Assembly (NCBI GenBank): GCA_965221845.1
Contig: OZ244919.1
Location: 1,984,001-2,048,000 of the forward strand
Source: JAJEFO01 sp965221845
GTDB lineage: Bacteria; Pseudomonadota; Alphaproteobacteria; Rhodobacterales; Rhodobacteraceae
Direction of reading: 5' to 3'
DNA length: 64,000 nucleotides
Shown here: piece by piece, positions 53,585-63,067 of the stretch
Numbering within the stretch: the first letter of the stretch is position 1
Layout of the letters: the number at the start of each line of letters is the position of its first letter
The notes under the pieces: model-generated
The model's input: the letters and a program-made list of their open reading frames with translations, nothing else
Told to the model about the DNA's origin: nothing
Databases searched by the model: none
Made by a program: the position numbers and the translations under genes

Positions 53585-54976
53585 TCAGTACCGGTAGTGC
53601 TCGGGCTTGAACGGACCGTCCCGCTTCACGCCGATGTAGCCTGCCTGTTCGCCGCTCAGCACCGTGAGCTTCGCGCCGATCCGGTCCAGGTGAAGCCTTG
53701 CGACCCTTTCGTCGAGGTGCTTGGGGAGGATGTGCACCTCGTTGCCGTATTCGCCGCCCTTCGTGAACAGCTCGATCTGCGCCAGGACCTGGTTCGTGAA
53801 GCTCGCTGACATGACGAAGCTCGGATGCCCCGTGGCGTTGCCAAGGTTCAGAAGCCGGCCCTCGGAAAGCAGGATGATCCGGTTGCCCGAGGGCATCTCG
53901 ATCATGTCCACCTGTTCCTTGACGCTGGTCCACTTGTGGTTCTTCAGGCTGGCCACCTGGATCTCGTTGTCGAAATGCCCGATGTTGCCGACGATCACCA
54001 TGTCCTTCATCTCGCGCATGTGCTCGATGCGAATGACGTCCCTGTTGCCGGTCGTCGTGACGAAGATGTCCGCGTCAAGGCATTCTTCCAGCAGGACCAC
54101 CTCGTAGCCGTCCATCGCCGCCTGCAGCGCGCAGATCGGGTCAATCTCGGTCACCTTGACCCTGGCGCCCGCGCCGCGAAGCGACGCCGCGGATCCCTTG
54201 CCGACGTCGCCGTAGCCGCAGACCACGGCAACCTTTCCCGCGATCATCGTGTCGGTCGCGCGCCGGATGCCGTCAACGAGGCTTTCCCGGCAGCCGTACT
54301 TGTTGTCGAACTTGGACTTCGTCACGCTGTCGTTGACGTTGATCGCGGGAAACGGCAGCTGGCCGTCCTCCACCATCTTGTACAGGCGGTTCACGCCGGT
54401 CGTGGTCTCCTCCGTGACTCCCCGGATCATGTCGCGCTGGCGCACGAACCAGCCCGGGCTCTCCGCCAGGCGCTTCCTGACCTGGGCGCAGAAAGCCTCT
54501 TCCTCTTCGCTTGCGGGGGCCGCGATGATGTTGCTGTCGCCTCCCTCGACGCGCGCGCCGGTAAGGATGTACTGCGTTGCGTCGCCGCCATCGTCCAGGA
54601 TCATGTTCGCGCCGCCTTCCGGGAACCGGAAGATCCTGTCCGTGTAGGACCAGTACTCCTCGATCGTTTCGCCCTTCACGGCAAATACCGGGGTTCCCCC
54701 CGCGGCGATCACGGCCGCTGCGTGGTCCTGCGTCGAGAAGATGTTGCATGACGCCCAGCGAACGTCCGCCCCAAGCGCCTGGAGCGTCTCGATCAGGACG
54801 GCCGTCTGGATCGTCATGTGCAGGGATCCGGCGATTCTCGCGCCCGAAAGGGGCTTGCGGCTTCCGTACTCCGCGCGGACCGCCATCAGGCCGGGCATTT
54901 CGGTCTCGGCGACTTCCATCTCCCTGCGCCCGAAGTCAGCCAGCGAAATGTCCTTTACGACGTAATCGTCGGGCAT
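53585..54976 (-). CDS. ahcY: S-adenosylhomocysteine hydrolase
   Basis: AhcY splits S-adenosylhomocysteine to homocysteine and adenosine, relieving product inhibition of SAM-dependent methylations. The 463-residue protein has DISLADFGRREMEVAETEMP, SLHMTIQTAVLIETL, the NAD-binding motif VVCGYGDVGKGSAASL, the catalytic ASCNIFSTQDHAAAVI region and the typical C-terminus KRDGPFKPEHYRY. The start ATG is at 54976, with AAGG upstream. In Rhodobacterales ahcY usually lies near regA/senC; here it is separated from them by about 9 kb. Confidence 0.97.
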   Translation of the reverse strand: MPDDYVVKDISLADFGRREMEVAETEMPGLMAVRAEYGSRKPLSGARIAGSLHMTIQTAVLIETLQALGADVRWASCNIFSTQDHAAAVIAAGGTPVFAVKGETIEEYWSYTDRIFRFPEGGANMILDDGGDATQYILTGARVEGGDSNIIAAPASEEEEAFCAQVRKRLAESPGWFVRQRDMIRGVTEETTTGVNRLYKMVEDGQLPFPAINVNDSVTKSKFDNKYGCRESLVDGIRRATDTMIAGKVAVVCGYGDVGKGSAASLRGAGARVKVTEIDPICALQAAMDGYEVVLLEECLDADIFVTTTGNRDVIRIEHMREMKDMVIVGNIGHFDNEIQVASLKNHKWTSVKEQVDMIEMPSGNRIILLSEGRLLNLGNATGHPSFVMSASFTNQVLAQIELFTKGGEYGNEVHILPKHLDERVARLHLDRIGAKLTVLSGEQAGYIGVKRDGPFKPEHYRY

Positions 54977-55319
54977 GCCTTATCGCTCCAGACCAGCCAC
55001 GTTTCGCGATCGTCTAGCACCGGCATGTCCCCCCGACAACCGCGGCTGGCGCAGACGGAGGCGGTTCGGAGCTGTGCGCCCAGGCGGCCTCCGGCAGGAA
55101 CGGAGACGCCTGCGGACCGGACGGGAAGGGCCGCCCGGCTGGCGCGCGAATCAGGCCGGCCACGAGGAAAGCCGCCAGGGCGCTGGAAAGACCGCTCGGA
55201 CGCGGAGCTTGCAAGGGGTCGCGGGACAGGCAATGAATCCGCCGTGCCGGCGCATGGCGCGCGTCTTGCGCAGGGGCCGGCAAGCGGCTTACGATGCGGC
55301 CTCTGGAACGGATGCGGCC

Positions 55320-56180
55320 TTGAACGACAACTGTCACGATTCGCCGGTGGAGACCCCATCGGGCAAGAACGCGGAATACGAGAACTTTCCGGTCGGCTCG
55401 ATACTGCTTCCGGCCAGGTTGCGGCCTCATGTCGCCACGTTCTACGCGTTTGCCCGCACGATCGACGACATCGCGGACTCGCCCGATCTCACGGCAGAGG
55501 AAAAGACGGCGCGACTGGAGGGATTCGAGCGCGAGATCCGGCGCCCGGACGGGCGACCCGGCTACGAAAAGGCCACGCGAATGGCCGCAAGCCTTGCAGA
55601 GACGGGCGTCAGCAACATCCATTGCCGCAATCTCGTTCGCTACTGCCTGCAAGACGCGACAAAGAGCCGCTACGCGTCGTGGCAGGACGTGGTCGACTAC
55701 TGCATGCTGTCCGCGGCGCCGGTCGGGCGATACCTGATCGACCTCCACGGCGGCTCAAGCGCAGGCTACGGAAGCTCGGACGCATTGTGCATCGCGCTCC
55801 AGGTCGTGAACCACCTTCAGGATCTCGGTGACGACTACAGGACGCTGGACCGCGTCTACCTGCCTGAAGAGTGGATGGCGGAATCGGGCGCCGACGTCGC
55901 GGAGCTCGGCGGCAGCCGCACTTCCAGTCCGCTTCGCGCCGTCATCGACAGGTGCCTGGACGAAATTGACGCGCTCCTGCGAAATGCGCGGCGCCTGCCC
56001 GGACATATCAACCACCCCCGCCTGAAGCTCGAGGCCGCAGTGATCGTGCGGCTGGCCGACCGGCTGGCCTGGCAGCTTTCCCGAAAGGATCCCCTGGCGG
56101 CCCGGATCGAGCTGACAAGGCCGGAGGCCGCCATGTGCGCAATGCGAGGCCTGGCCGGAAGCCTCCTGCCGTCACGGTGA
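55320..56180 (+). CDS. hpnC: Squalene synthase HpnC
   Basis: HpnC converts hydroxysqualene precursors in the HpnC/D/E route (established family role: presqualene diphosphate to hydroxysqualene). The protein has PSGKNAEYENFPVGS, LRPHVATFYAFARTIDDIAD (Asp-rich), ATRMAASLAETG and VNHLQDLGDDYRTLDRVYLP (second Asp motif). The frame is open upstream; TTG 55320 (GGAACGGA upstream) or GTG 55347 are the plausible starts, so the 286-residue length is tentative. It converges with hpnE 77 bp away and is not in one operon with hpnD/E. Confidence 0.88.
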   Translation: MNDNCHDSPVETPSGKNAEYENFPVGSILLPARLRPHVATFYAFARTIDDIADSPDLTAEEKTARLEGFEREIRRPDGRPGYEKATRMAASLAETGVSNIHCRNLVRYCLQDATKSRYASWQDVVDYCMLSAAPVGRYLIDLHGGSSAGYGSSDALCIALQVVNHLQDLGDDYRTLDRVYLPEEWMAESGADVAELGGSRTSSPLRAVIDRCLDEIDALLRNARRLPGHINHPRLKLEAAVIVRLADRLAWQLSRKDPLAARIELTRPEAAMCAMRGLAGSLLPSR

Positions 56181-56257
56181 CGATTCCTGCGCCGCCGCCC
56201 ACGACCCCCGGACCGGCACGCCGGCTCGCCATGCCTCCACCGCCCGCCGGAGGGAGG

Positions 56258-57568
56258 TCAGGACGCCGCGCGCTGCCGGCCTGATCCGGCCCCGCCAGCC
56301 TTGCCCATGCGCCCGGCGGCCAGTTCCGCGGCCAGCGTGCCCGAGCGCACCGCGCCCTCGATGGTCGCCGGCAGACCGGTGTCCGTCCAGTCTCCGGCAA
56401 GGAGGACGCCCCGCGGCCCTGCGTCGGATCCCGGTCGCCGCGCCACCTGTTCGGGCGTCTGGGCAATGGTCGCCATCCGCTCGACGATGACGCGGTGCGG
56501 CGGCATTCCGGCCCCGCTGCCTTCCAGGCACAGGGACCGCCTGACGTCGTCCCAGATCGCGCCCGCCATGCTTCGGCCGTCCGTGTCGGCCCGGCAGGCG
56601 CTGACCGTCGCCGAGACGATGCCGCCGCGCCAGAACAGCCATTCCGCCGTTCCCCCGAGGATCCCGAGGAAAGACGGATCCCCCGGTCCCGGCAAGGCGT
56701 CTTCGGGAACCCGGAAATGCACGTTGACGATTCCGCGATGCTCGTCCGGGACGCGCAGGTCCGGAAGCAGGTGGCCGGCAACCCGCGCCGGAACGGCAAG
56801 GATCACCTGATCAGCCGGCCCAACCGGTATCTCGTCGTCCCTGAAACGCAAGGCCGAGACGCGGCCCGCATCGTCCAGCGCGATCGCGCGAAGGCGCGCG
56901 CGAAAGCGCGTTTCGGCGCCATGCCGGGCCAGGAAGGCCACGGCGGGGTCCGCGAAGGCGCTGCTCAAGCCCCGCCTCGCCGTCAGCGGGCGGCAGGCAC
57001 GTCCCCCCATGCCGACGGTTTCGCGCAGGACCGGCTTCATGAGCGCGGCGGCGGCGCGCTCGGGTTCCGTGTTGAGAACCGCAATGGACACCGGCTTCAG
57101 GAATCGCTCATGCAACTGTCCGCAGGGCGAAAGGGCCTCGTCGACCGACGACTCCGGGCCCGCGCTCAACAGGCGGAGGGCGCGTGCATAGTCGGCCAGT
57201 CTCGCCCCCGGCACCCGGCCGTCGCGCGAAAACGGCCTTCCGGGCATCCGGCCGTTGCCCAGATCGACCGTCCAGCGCTCGCCCGTGGCGAGATCAAGGA
57301 ACGGGAAGCGGGCGCTGGCCGGACCGGACAGACTGTCCCGGGATCCGACCAGCTTCAGGAACCGCTGTATCGAGGTGTTGCCGGAAAGCGTCAGATGGCT
57401 TCCGTTGTCGATGTGCGCCCCGAGGCTGTCGTCCCGGAACGAGCGGCAGCGCCCGCCGGCATGCGCGGCCGCTTCGTGAACGGCCACGCGAACGCCGCGT
57501 GACGACAGTTCGCACGCCGCGCTGAGGCCGGCAACGCCCGCGCCAACAACGTGCGCGGTTCCGGGCAC
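56258..57568 (-). CDS. hpnE: Squalene-associated FAD-dependent desaturase HpnE
   Basis: HpnE reduces hydroxysqualene to squalene (family role). The 436-residue flavoprotein starts with HVVGAGVAGLSAACELSSRG, then GGRCRSFRDDSLGAHIDNGS (FAD-binding and substrate loop), RFLKPVSIAVLNTEPERAA and a C-terminal VLLAGDWTDTGLPATIEGAV, the amine-oxidase-type second FAD segment. It starts with GTG directly after the hpnD TAG, so the two are translationally linked. Confidence 0.9.
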   Translation of the reverse strand: MPGTAHVVGAGVAGLSAACELSSRGVRVAVHEAAAHAGGRCRSFRDDSLGAHIDNGSHLTLSGNTSIQRFLKLVGSRDSLSGPASARFPFLDLATGERWTVDLGNGRMPGRPFSRDGRVPGARLADYARALRLLSAGPESSVDEALSPCGQLHERFLKPVSIAVLNTEPERAAAALMKPVLRETVGMGGRACRPLTARRGLSSAFADPAVAFLARHGAETRFRARLRAIALDDAGRVSALRFRDDEIPVGPADQVILAVPARVAGHLLPDLRVPDEHRGIVNVHFRVPEDALPGPGDPSFLGILGGTAEWLFWRGGIVSATVSACRADTDGRSMAGAIWDDVRRSLCLEGSGAGMPPHRVIVERMATIAQTPEQVARRPGSDAGPRGVLLAGDWTDTGLPATIEGAVRSGTLAAELAAGRMGKAGGAGSGRQRAAS

Positions 57569-58441
57569 CTAGAGCAGGCCGTGGCGCAAGGCGACGCACG
57601 CCTTTCGGAACGAGCCGATGGAAATCCGCTCGGACGGAAACGGCGAGAACCCCGCCCCGACAATCCGTTCCAGGAGCTTTCCGTATACCGCGCGCATCAT
57701 CCATGCGGGCCGGATGTCCTGGCGCCGGCAAGCGCCCATGATCCTGTCCGCAGCCGCGAAGTGGTTCCGGGCGCTCGCCGACAGCCTCTGGCAGACAACG
57801 CCCACGGCGCCCTGGTCGGCAAGCGTGTCGGTGCGCGGGCACTCAAGGCCCGCCTCGCGAAGCGCTGATGCAGGAAGGTAGATCCGGTCGCGGGCGGCGT
57901 CCTCGCGAACGTCCCGGAGGATGTTGGTCAGCTGGAGCGCCGAGCCGAGAGAGGCCGCCAGATGCCTGCCGGTCTCGGGATCGAGCCCGAAGACCCGGCA
58001 GGACATCCGCCCGACCGAACAGGCCACGCGGTCGACATATGTCGCGAGGGCCGCGTCGTCGGCAATGCGCACGGAGGGCTCGGCATCCGTCATCATCCCG
58101 TCAATCATGCAGTTGAGGTCGGATTCCGCGATTCCGTAGTCGGATACGGGCCTGGCAAGGGCCTTCAGGGTCGTCCGCGCCGGCTCCTCGCCCCGATAGA
58201 TCCGCTCCACGTCGCGCCGGTACCCGTCGAGCGCCTTGTGCTTGCGAACCGTCTCTCCGGGCGCGTCGGCGATGTCGTCGACCTCCCGGCAAAATGCGTA
58301 GATCGCGTACATCGCGTCGCGCTTTCCGGGCAACATGCGCCGCATCGCCCAGAAAAACGCGGATCCCGAATTCGCGACCAGCGTTTCCGCATAACGCTTC
58401 GCCGCGAGCTCTCCTGACCTGTCGACGTTCGCAAACAGCAT
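57569..58441 (-). CDS. hpnD: Presqualene diphosphate synthase HpnD
   Basis: HpnD condenses two farnesyl diphosphates to presqualene diphosphate. The 290-residue protein shows AMYAIYAFCREVDDIADAPG (first Asp motif), SLGSALQLTNILRDVREDAA (second Asp motif) and YLPASALREAG. It has the N-terminal GSAFFWAMRRMLPGKR segment typical of the HpnD clade. It is the first gene of the hpnD-hpnE pair. An IS end with a G11 run begins 50 bp upstream of its start and may influence its promoter. Confidence 0.92.
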   Translation of the reverse strand: MLFANVDRSGELAAKRYAETLVANSGSAFFWAMRRMLPGKRDAMYAIYAFCREVDDIADAPGETVRKHKALDGYRRDVERIYRGEEPARTTLKALARPVSDYGIAESDLNCMIDGMMTDAEPSVRIADDAALATYVDRVACSVGRMSCRVFGLDPETGRHLAASLGSALQLTNILRDVREDAARDRIYLPASALREAGLECPRTDTLADQGAVGVVCQRLSASARNHFAAADRIMGACRRQDIRPAWMMRAVYGKLLERIVGAGFSPFPSERISIGSFRKACVALRHGLL

Positions 58442-58489
58442 TGGTTACGGATACATTGCCACGAACGCACGGTCAACCGGATGGCGGCC

Positions 58490-58500
58490 GGGGGGGGGGG
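58490..58500. repeat. G11 homopolymer at an IS terminus
   Basis: Eleven G residues lead into TGTAGTTCAGATTCCCTG, the GGGTGTAG-type IS end, about 50 bp upstream of hpnD. Confidence 0.9.
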
Positions 58501-58830
58501 TGTAGTTCAGATTCCCTGTCAGGCTGCCGCGGCCTGATTCGCCCGCCATTCCAGGGAGTCGGGCAGCCGGAGGTTCATGACCAGGGCCTTCAGCGCCAGA
58601 GCATGGCGTTGGCGCCCCTCTTCGACCAGCGCGTTCCCGATCGCTTGAGCCGCAGCCCGAACTGCCGGCATCCGCCCCACGACGCCGCTCCCGGCCCGGA
58701 CGCCCCGCTCCCGGAACCCGTCGTACCGCATCCGGCCGAGGTTCCTCTCGAAATGCCTGCAGCACGCCCCGACGTCCTCATGCCGGTCCCTGAATGGCGC
58801 GATCTCCCGGACCACCTTCGCCGCCCAATG
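58498..58830 (-). mobile_element. ISKra4-like IS fragment (GGGTGTAG type)
   Basis: After the terminal repeat the minus strand encodes the end of an ISKra4-like transposase: RNLGRMRYDGFRERGVRAGS, then in alternating frames GCRQFGLRLKRSGTRWSKRG and ALVMNLRLPDSLEWRANQ. The C-terminal motif order matches that IS group. The 5' part is lost at a CCAATGGCATTCGGATA junction (58825), so this is a fragment. Confidence 0.6.
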
Positions 58831-58987
58831 GCATTCGGATAGACTTGCGGCTTGGCGGGTGACATTTTTCCGTCGCGCAACCCGTTGACGGAGAGCGGCT
58901 TTTCCGCGTCCGGCAAATTCTTCCCGCACCCCCTTGACGCGCCGTCCGTGATTCGCATGCTGACCTCGAATTTCCGGGAGTCGTGCC

Positions 58988-59161
58988 ATGGACCGGCGCA
59001 TCATCGACCTGAAGCCGACCACCTTCTCGGGACGCCGCGTGAACCGCCGGCAGATCGCCGACATCCAGGAGACCGTCGGGCTGTTCCCCAACGACAGCCG
59101 CAACGAGCTGGCGAAGACGATCTGCGAGCACCTCGGCTGGACCAAGGCGAGGGGCGCCTGA
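58988..59161 (+). pseudogene. DUF4338-type IS4 transposase, N-terminal fragment
   Basis: The 57-residue frame MDRRIIDLKPTTFSGRRVNR, QIADIQETVGLFPNDSRNEL, AKTICEHLGWTKARG is the DNA-binding start of IS4-type transposases that carry DUF4338. After the stop a neighbouring frame continues ACLGMLETLESHGILTLPL, the usual next block, so a frameshift rather than a natural end occurs here. The rest of the gene is absent. Confidence 0.6.
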
Positions 59162-59434
59162 CGGGTCGGGGCGTGCCTCGGGATGCTCGAGACGCTGGAG
59201 AGCCACGGGATCCTGACCCTTCCTCTGAGGCGGGGGGACAGCGTCCGCGACGCGAGGGCCGCCGACAGGCCGGCCCGGACCTCCGCCTCGGACCCGCGCT
59301 GCCGAGTATACATAAGTCTGCATGGCAACGTGCTGCTGCGGTTCGCGCAGCGCGTGCCTCCGGCCGGCCTGGAAGCCGATCTCGTGGCCCAGCGAGGCGC
59401 TGGTCAGGCGCGTCTGGCCGGCCCGCCCGGCGCG

Positions 59435-60700
59435 CCAATGGCATTCGGATAAGGATTCCCAGCGTTCGGATAACAGAAGGCCCCGCGCTTCGGGCGTGGG
59501 CCGGAAGCCGGGCCTGTTTTCGTGGCCGGTCTGGTGTCAGGCGGCGGCGCGCCGGATCCACCTGCTCTCTGGCAGTTTCGATTCCCTCGGGCAGCTGCGT
59601 CCGGGCCGCTCGCGCTGGAGGCAGCGCGACAGCCCGGCCATGATCCTGGCGGCGGAGTCCCTGACCGCGCCTGCCTGGGGAACAGGGCCTCGATCTCCTT
59701 TCCTGCGAGGCGCAGGCCGTTCCGGAAGTTGCTGCGCATGGCCGGCCGGTCGCCGCCGTTGACGTCGCCATCGCACCGGTTGGAGAACCGGCGCGCGAGC
59801 GTGAGCAGGACAAACGCGGCGTGGAGTTCCTGCCGCACGCCGCGCACGGACTTCGAGCGGAACCATCCGGTCACGGATTTTCCGCTTTTGTACATCTCCT
59901 CGATGCCCCGGCGGCCGTGGCAGAGGTCGGAGAGGGGCTGGTTCCGTAGCGCCGGCTGTCCAGGAGCGATGTCGCCAGGCGGCATTCGGTGTCCCCCGCC
60001 GTGTACCTGGCGAGGCGGACGGGGAGGCTCCGGCCCCGGGGCGCGTCGAGGGTCACGGCGCGCCCGGTCTCCCCCGAGGCGATGAAGGCGTCGAACGCGG
60101 GGCTGGCGTTCTCCTTGACGCGGAAGACGAAGTCCAGCCCGCGCTCCGCGTGGGCCAGCGCCATCGCGAAGGACCGGCAGCCCCGGTCGCAGACGATGAC
60201 GTCGCCCTCGGCGGCGCGCTCGAGGTGCGTGCGGGCGGCCAACCGCTCGTTCTCGTGGGCGGACAGGTCGAAGTCGACGGAGATGCGGTCGCTCAGCCTG
60301 CAGGGCGCGGCCATGCCCTGGGGATGGCGGGCGCCGTCGGCCACGCGGAATCCGTGGTCCGCGAGTTCCCGCGGCAGGGCTGGCTTGGAGCCGTCCACGG
60401 CCAGGACCCTGCGGCCCTTCCAGGAAGGGCATTCCGGGCTTCGGGCGCGGATCTCCCGGTGCAGCCGCCGGAACGCGCCCTCGTCGGGCTTCTCCCGCGC
60501 CGCGCAGGCCGTCGACGCCGCGGGAGGCTCGTCCTGGGGCCGGTCGACACCCGCCGCCGCGCACTGCTCCCGGAGCTCGCACGGCGTGATCCGGCAACCC
60601 TGCCCGCGCGGCGACGAGGCGGATGACGAACGGAATGTCAGGAGGCTGTCGAACACCCTCCGGCGCTTCTGCCAGCGGGCGTCCTCGCGCACCGCGACGG
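59435..60700 (-). mobile_element. IS4-family element (CCAATGGCATTCGG end), copy A
   Basis: The end sequence CCAATGGCATTCGGATAAGG at 59435 recurs at 61556 (one extra G) and, shorter, at 58825. Interior similarity to copy B covers the transposase tail. The opposite end is not identified because an IS5 fragment follows. Confidence 0.65.
59600..60660 (-). pseudogene. IS4-family transposase, frameshifted, copy A
   Basis: One frame carries GRRVLAVDGSKPALPRELAD (first Asp), DFDLSAHENERLAARTHLER, GDVIVCDRGCRSFAMALAHA (second Asp) and RLATSLLDSRRYG. The next part, LSDLCHGRRGIEEMYKSGKS (catalytic Glu), AAFVLLTLARRFSNRCDG and EMRSNFRNGL-like MRSNFRNGLRLAGKEIEALF, is in another frame, with the shift near 59960. 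All three catalytic residues are present, so a single repair would restore the frame. Confidence 0.7.
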
Positions 60701-60894
60701 CGGTGGCGGCCGGCGCCTCGAAGCGCCGGCCGAACCGGCGGTCGGAGGCTTCGGCTCCCCGGCCTCCCTTTCGCCGCGCAGGATCTCCCGCGCTCCCTCG
60801 CGGAGCGGCAGGACGTGGACGCCCTTGACCGACTTTCCCCTGCCGGCGGCGGTCTCGCCGATCCGCTCCCGGCTGGCCGCGCGGAAGCACGAGG

Positions 60895-61103
60895 CCCTGA
60901 ACCGGTCCCGTCCTTGCGGAGCCGGACGGCGCCGCGGGCGCATGACCGGGACGTCTGCGGCTGGCGGCACCTGGCGGAGAGCCTCTTCGCGAAGGCCAGG
61001 GAGCTCCGGGCGGTCGCGACGCGCTGCGCCAGGACCGGCGAGAGCTTCGCGGCGGGGATCGCCTCGTCGCCGGCTTGGTCGCCGCGACATGACTGTCAAC
61101 GGG
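60895..61103 (+). pseudogene. IS5-family orfB tail fragment (third relative)
   Basis: The plus-strand frame RSRTAPRAHDRDVCGWRHLA, ESLFAKARELRAVATRCART, GESFAAGIASSPAWSPRHDC and the following TIR-like GACTGTCAACGGGCC match the end of the IS5-family copies at 11250 and 13466. It is the outward end of an otherwise deleted element. Confidence 0.7.
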
Positions 61104-61197
61104 CCTTGGCGTGGGACACCCCTGGCGCAAGCGCCGCCGTCTTGCGGAAGGCCGGAGACGGGCATAGGCTGGGCCGCAGGGAGAAGGAGGACAGGCA

Positions 61198-61551
61198 TTG
61201 GCCGAGGCGACGGAACGGACGCGGCACGGCTTCACGCGCGAGCAGCTCGACTTCCTGCAGGAGACCTTCTCGCGACGGTCCGCGCAGGGCTTCGACCGGC
61301 CGACGCAGATGTGGCCGGTCGGCGGCCTGGCAGCCGCGGGCCTCGCCGTGTCCGGCATCCTGTGGGCCGAGATCGGGTCGTTACGGGACGGGCTTCGCGC
61401 CGAGATCGGCTCCGTCCGCTCGGATCTCCGCGCCGAGATCGGCTCCGTCCGCGAGGAGGTTCGCGAGAACCGGTCCGCGATCGCGGACCTGGCGAAGGGC
61501 CAGGCCCGCATCGAGGCGCTCCTCGAGGAGCGTCTGCCCCGGGACAGGTGA
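61198..61551 (+). CDS. Small membrane-anchored coiled-coil protein with a repeated helix
   Basis: TTG start with AAGGAGG seven bases upstream gives 117 residues. A single membrane helix (VGGLAAAGLAVSGILWAEIG, residues ~40-60) is followed by a helical repeat: GSLRDGLRAEI, GSVRSDLRAEI, GSVREEVREN, an 11-residue unit. It ends in a charged helix (AKGQARIEALLEERL). The topology is opposite to the two small coiled-coil proteins at 7288 and 15541, which carry the anchor at the C-terminus, but the general type is similar. It lies between IS fragments. Confidence 0.6.
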   Translation: MAEATERTRHGFTREQLDFLQETFSRRSAQGFDRPTQMWPVGGLAAAGLAVSGILWAEIGSLRDGLRAEIGSVRSDLRAEIGSVREEVRENRSAIADLAKGQARIEALLEERLPRDR

Positions 61552-61555
61552 CGGC

Positions 61556-62240
61556 CCAATGGCATTCGGGATAAGGATTCCCGGCGTTCGGACAGGAAAG
61601 GCCCCGCGCTTCGGGCGTGATCCGGAAGCCGGGGCCAATGCCTGTCCTCGATCTCCCTGCCGACCAGGCGCAGGCCGTTCCTGAAGTTGCTGCGCATTTC
61701 GGGCAGGCCGTCCTCCCCGCCGCCGGCGTTGAGGTCGCCGTCGCAGCGGATGGAGAACCGGCGCGCGAGGGTCATCAGGACGAAGGCGGCGCAGGGGTCC
61801 TGGCGGACGCCGCGCTCCGACCTGGCGTGGAACCGTTCGATCACGGCCTTCCCGCTCTTGCACGTCTCCTCCACGCCCCGGCGGCCGTGGCAGATGTCGG
61901 ACAGCGCCCGGACGCCGAAGCGTCCGGCCGCGCAGCGCGGTCCCGTCCCTCGGCGCGTCGAGGGTCGCGGTCCGGTCGGTCTCGGACGAGGCGATGAAGG
62001 CGTCGAACGCGGGACCGGCGGCCTGTCTGAGGCGGAACACGAAGTCGGTCCCGCGCTCCAGGCGGACGATGGCCATCGCGAACGACCGCAGCCCCTGTCG
62101 CGGACGACGACGTCTCCCTCCGCGGCGCGGTCGAGGTGCGCAAGCGCGGCCGTGCGCTCGTTCTCGTGGCAGAACAGGTCGAAGTCGACGGGGATGCGGT
62201 CGCGCAGTCCGCCGGGAGCATCCGCACATGAGAGGGCGGT
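61556..62240 (-). pseudogene. IS4-family transposase fragment, copy B
   Basis: The end CCAATGGCATTCGGGATAAG at 61556 is followed on the minus strand by MRSNFRNGLRLVGREIE, AAFVLMTLARRFSIRCDGDL, LSDICHGRRGVEETCKSGKA (catalytic Glu) and, in another frame and farther upstream, DFDLFCHENERTAALAHLDR and GDVVVRDRGC (second Asp). The N-terminal third is missing at the junction with the HD-gene upstream region. Confidence 0.65.
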
Positions 62241-62460
62241 CGTCGTCGAGGACTGGCTGGCGTCCAGCGGCCCGCACGTCGCCGACACTTCATCGTCCGG
62301 ACAGCCGTCCGGCCATAAGTCCTGCGCACCGCGGCCAGCCAGCCCTTGCCGTGCCCAAGGAACGGCCGTCGATCAGCCGGAAGTCAAGTTGTCGGGAATT
62401 GCTGCGCCAGGCACGAATGCCATTGACGGCGCCGTCGACATTGATGCACGACTGCGCGTC

Positions 62461-63066
62461 ATGGCCCCGAGAAAAGCGGAACCGCGCGCATGGCAGCGAA
62501 TGCTGTCCGGACGAAGGCTGGATCTCCTTGACCCCACGCCCGTGGACATCGAGATCGAGGACATCGCCCACGGCCTGGCCTTCGTTGCCCGCTGGAACGG
62601 CCAGACACGGGGGGAGCATCCCTATTCCGTCGCCGAACACTCGCTTCTGGTCGAATCCCTGTTCACGCGACTCGCGCCCAAGGCCCCTGCAAAATGGCGG
62701 CTCGCTGCCCTCCTGCATGACGCGCCGGAATACGTGATCGGCGACATGATCGCCCCGGTGAAATCGTCGGTCGGTCCCGGATACTCCGCGCTTGACGACC
62801 GCCTTGCGGCCGCGATTCATCTCCGTTTCGGCTTGCCGGCCGCAGCGCCAGGGGCGGTCAAGTCGAAGATCAAGAGGGCGGACAGGATGTCCGCCTGGCT
62901 TGAGGCGACGCAAATCGCGGGATTCGCCGAATCCGAGGCAAGCAGGATCTTCGGGCGCCCTGACATGTCCCTGACGGCCGGCCTGTCGATCCTGCTCCGT
63001 CCGCCCGTCGAGTCGCGCGTGGCGTTCGTGGAGCGGCACAACGCGCTTCTGGCCGAAATGGGATAG
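62461..63066 (+). CDS. HD-domain phosphohydrolase
   Basis: This 201-residue HD-superfamily hydrolase resembles the YfbR-type nucleotidases. The metal site is visible as the His in VAEHSLLVESLF, the HD pair in ALLHDAPEYVIGDM and the distal Asp in IKRADRMSAWLEAT. The N-terminal LDLLDPTPVDIEIEDIAHGL is conserved in the alphaproteobacterial set that neighbours regA. The frame is open upstream into IS debris; ATG 62461 is the natural start. It converges with regA, with one base between the stops. The substrate is not known. Confidence 0.85.
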   Translation: MAPRKAEPRAWQRMLSGRRLDLLDPTPVDIEIEDIAHGLAFVARWNGQTRGEHPYSVAEHSLLVESLFTRLAPKAPAKWRLAALLHDAPEYVIGDMIAPVKSSVGPGYSALDDRLAAAIHLRFGLPAAAPGAVKSKIKRADRMSAWLEATQIAGFAESEASRIFGRPDMSLTAGLSILLRPPVESRVAFVERHNALLAEMG

Positions 63067-63067
63067 C

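Noticed and set aside
54977..55319. SAH/SAM riboswitch upstream of ahcY
   Set aside because: Related bacteria have such riboswitches, but I could not identify the conserved core or pairing in this leader. A covariance search would be needed.
59871..62288. 805-codon minus-strand frame
   Set aside because: It strings together parts of two IS4-family copies, an IS5 fragment and antisense of the coiled-coil gene; it is not one protein.
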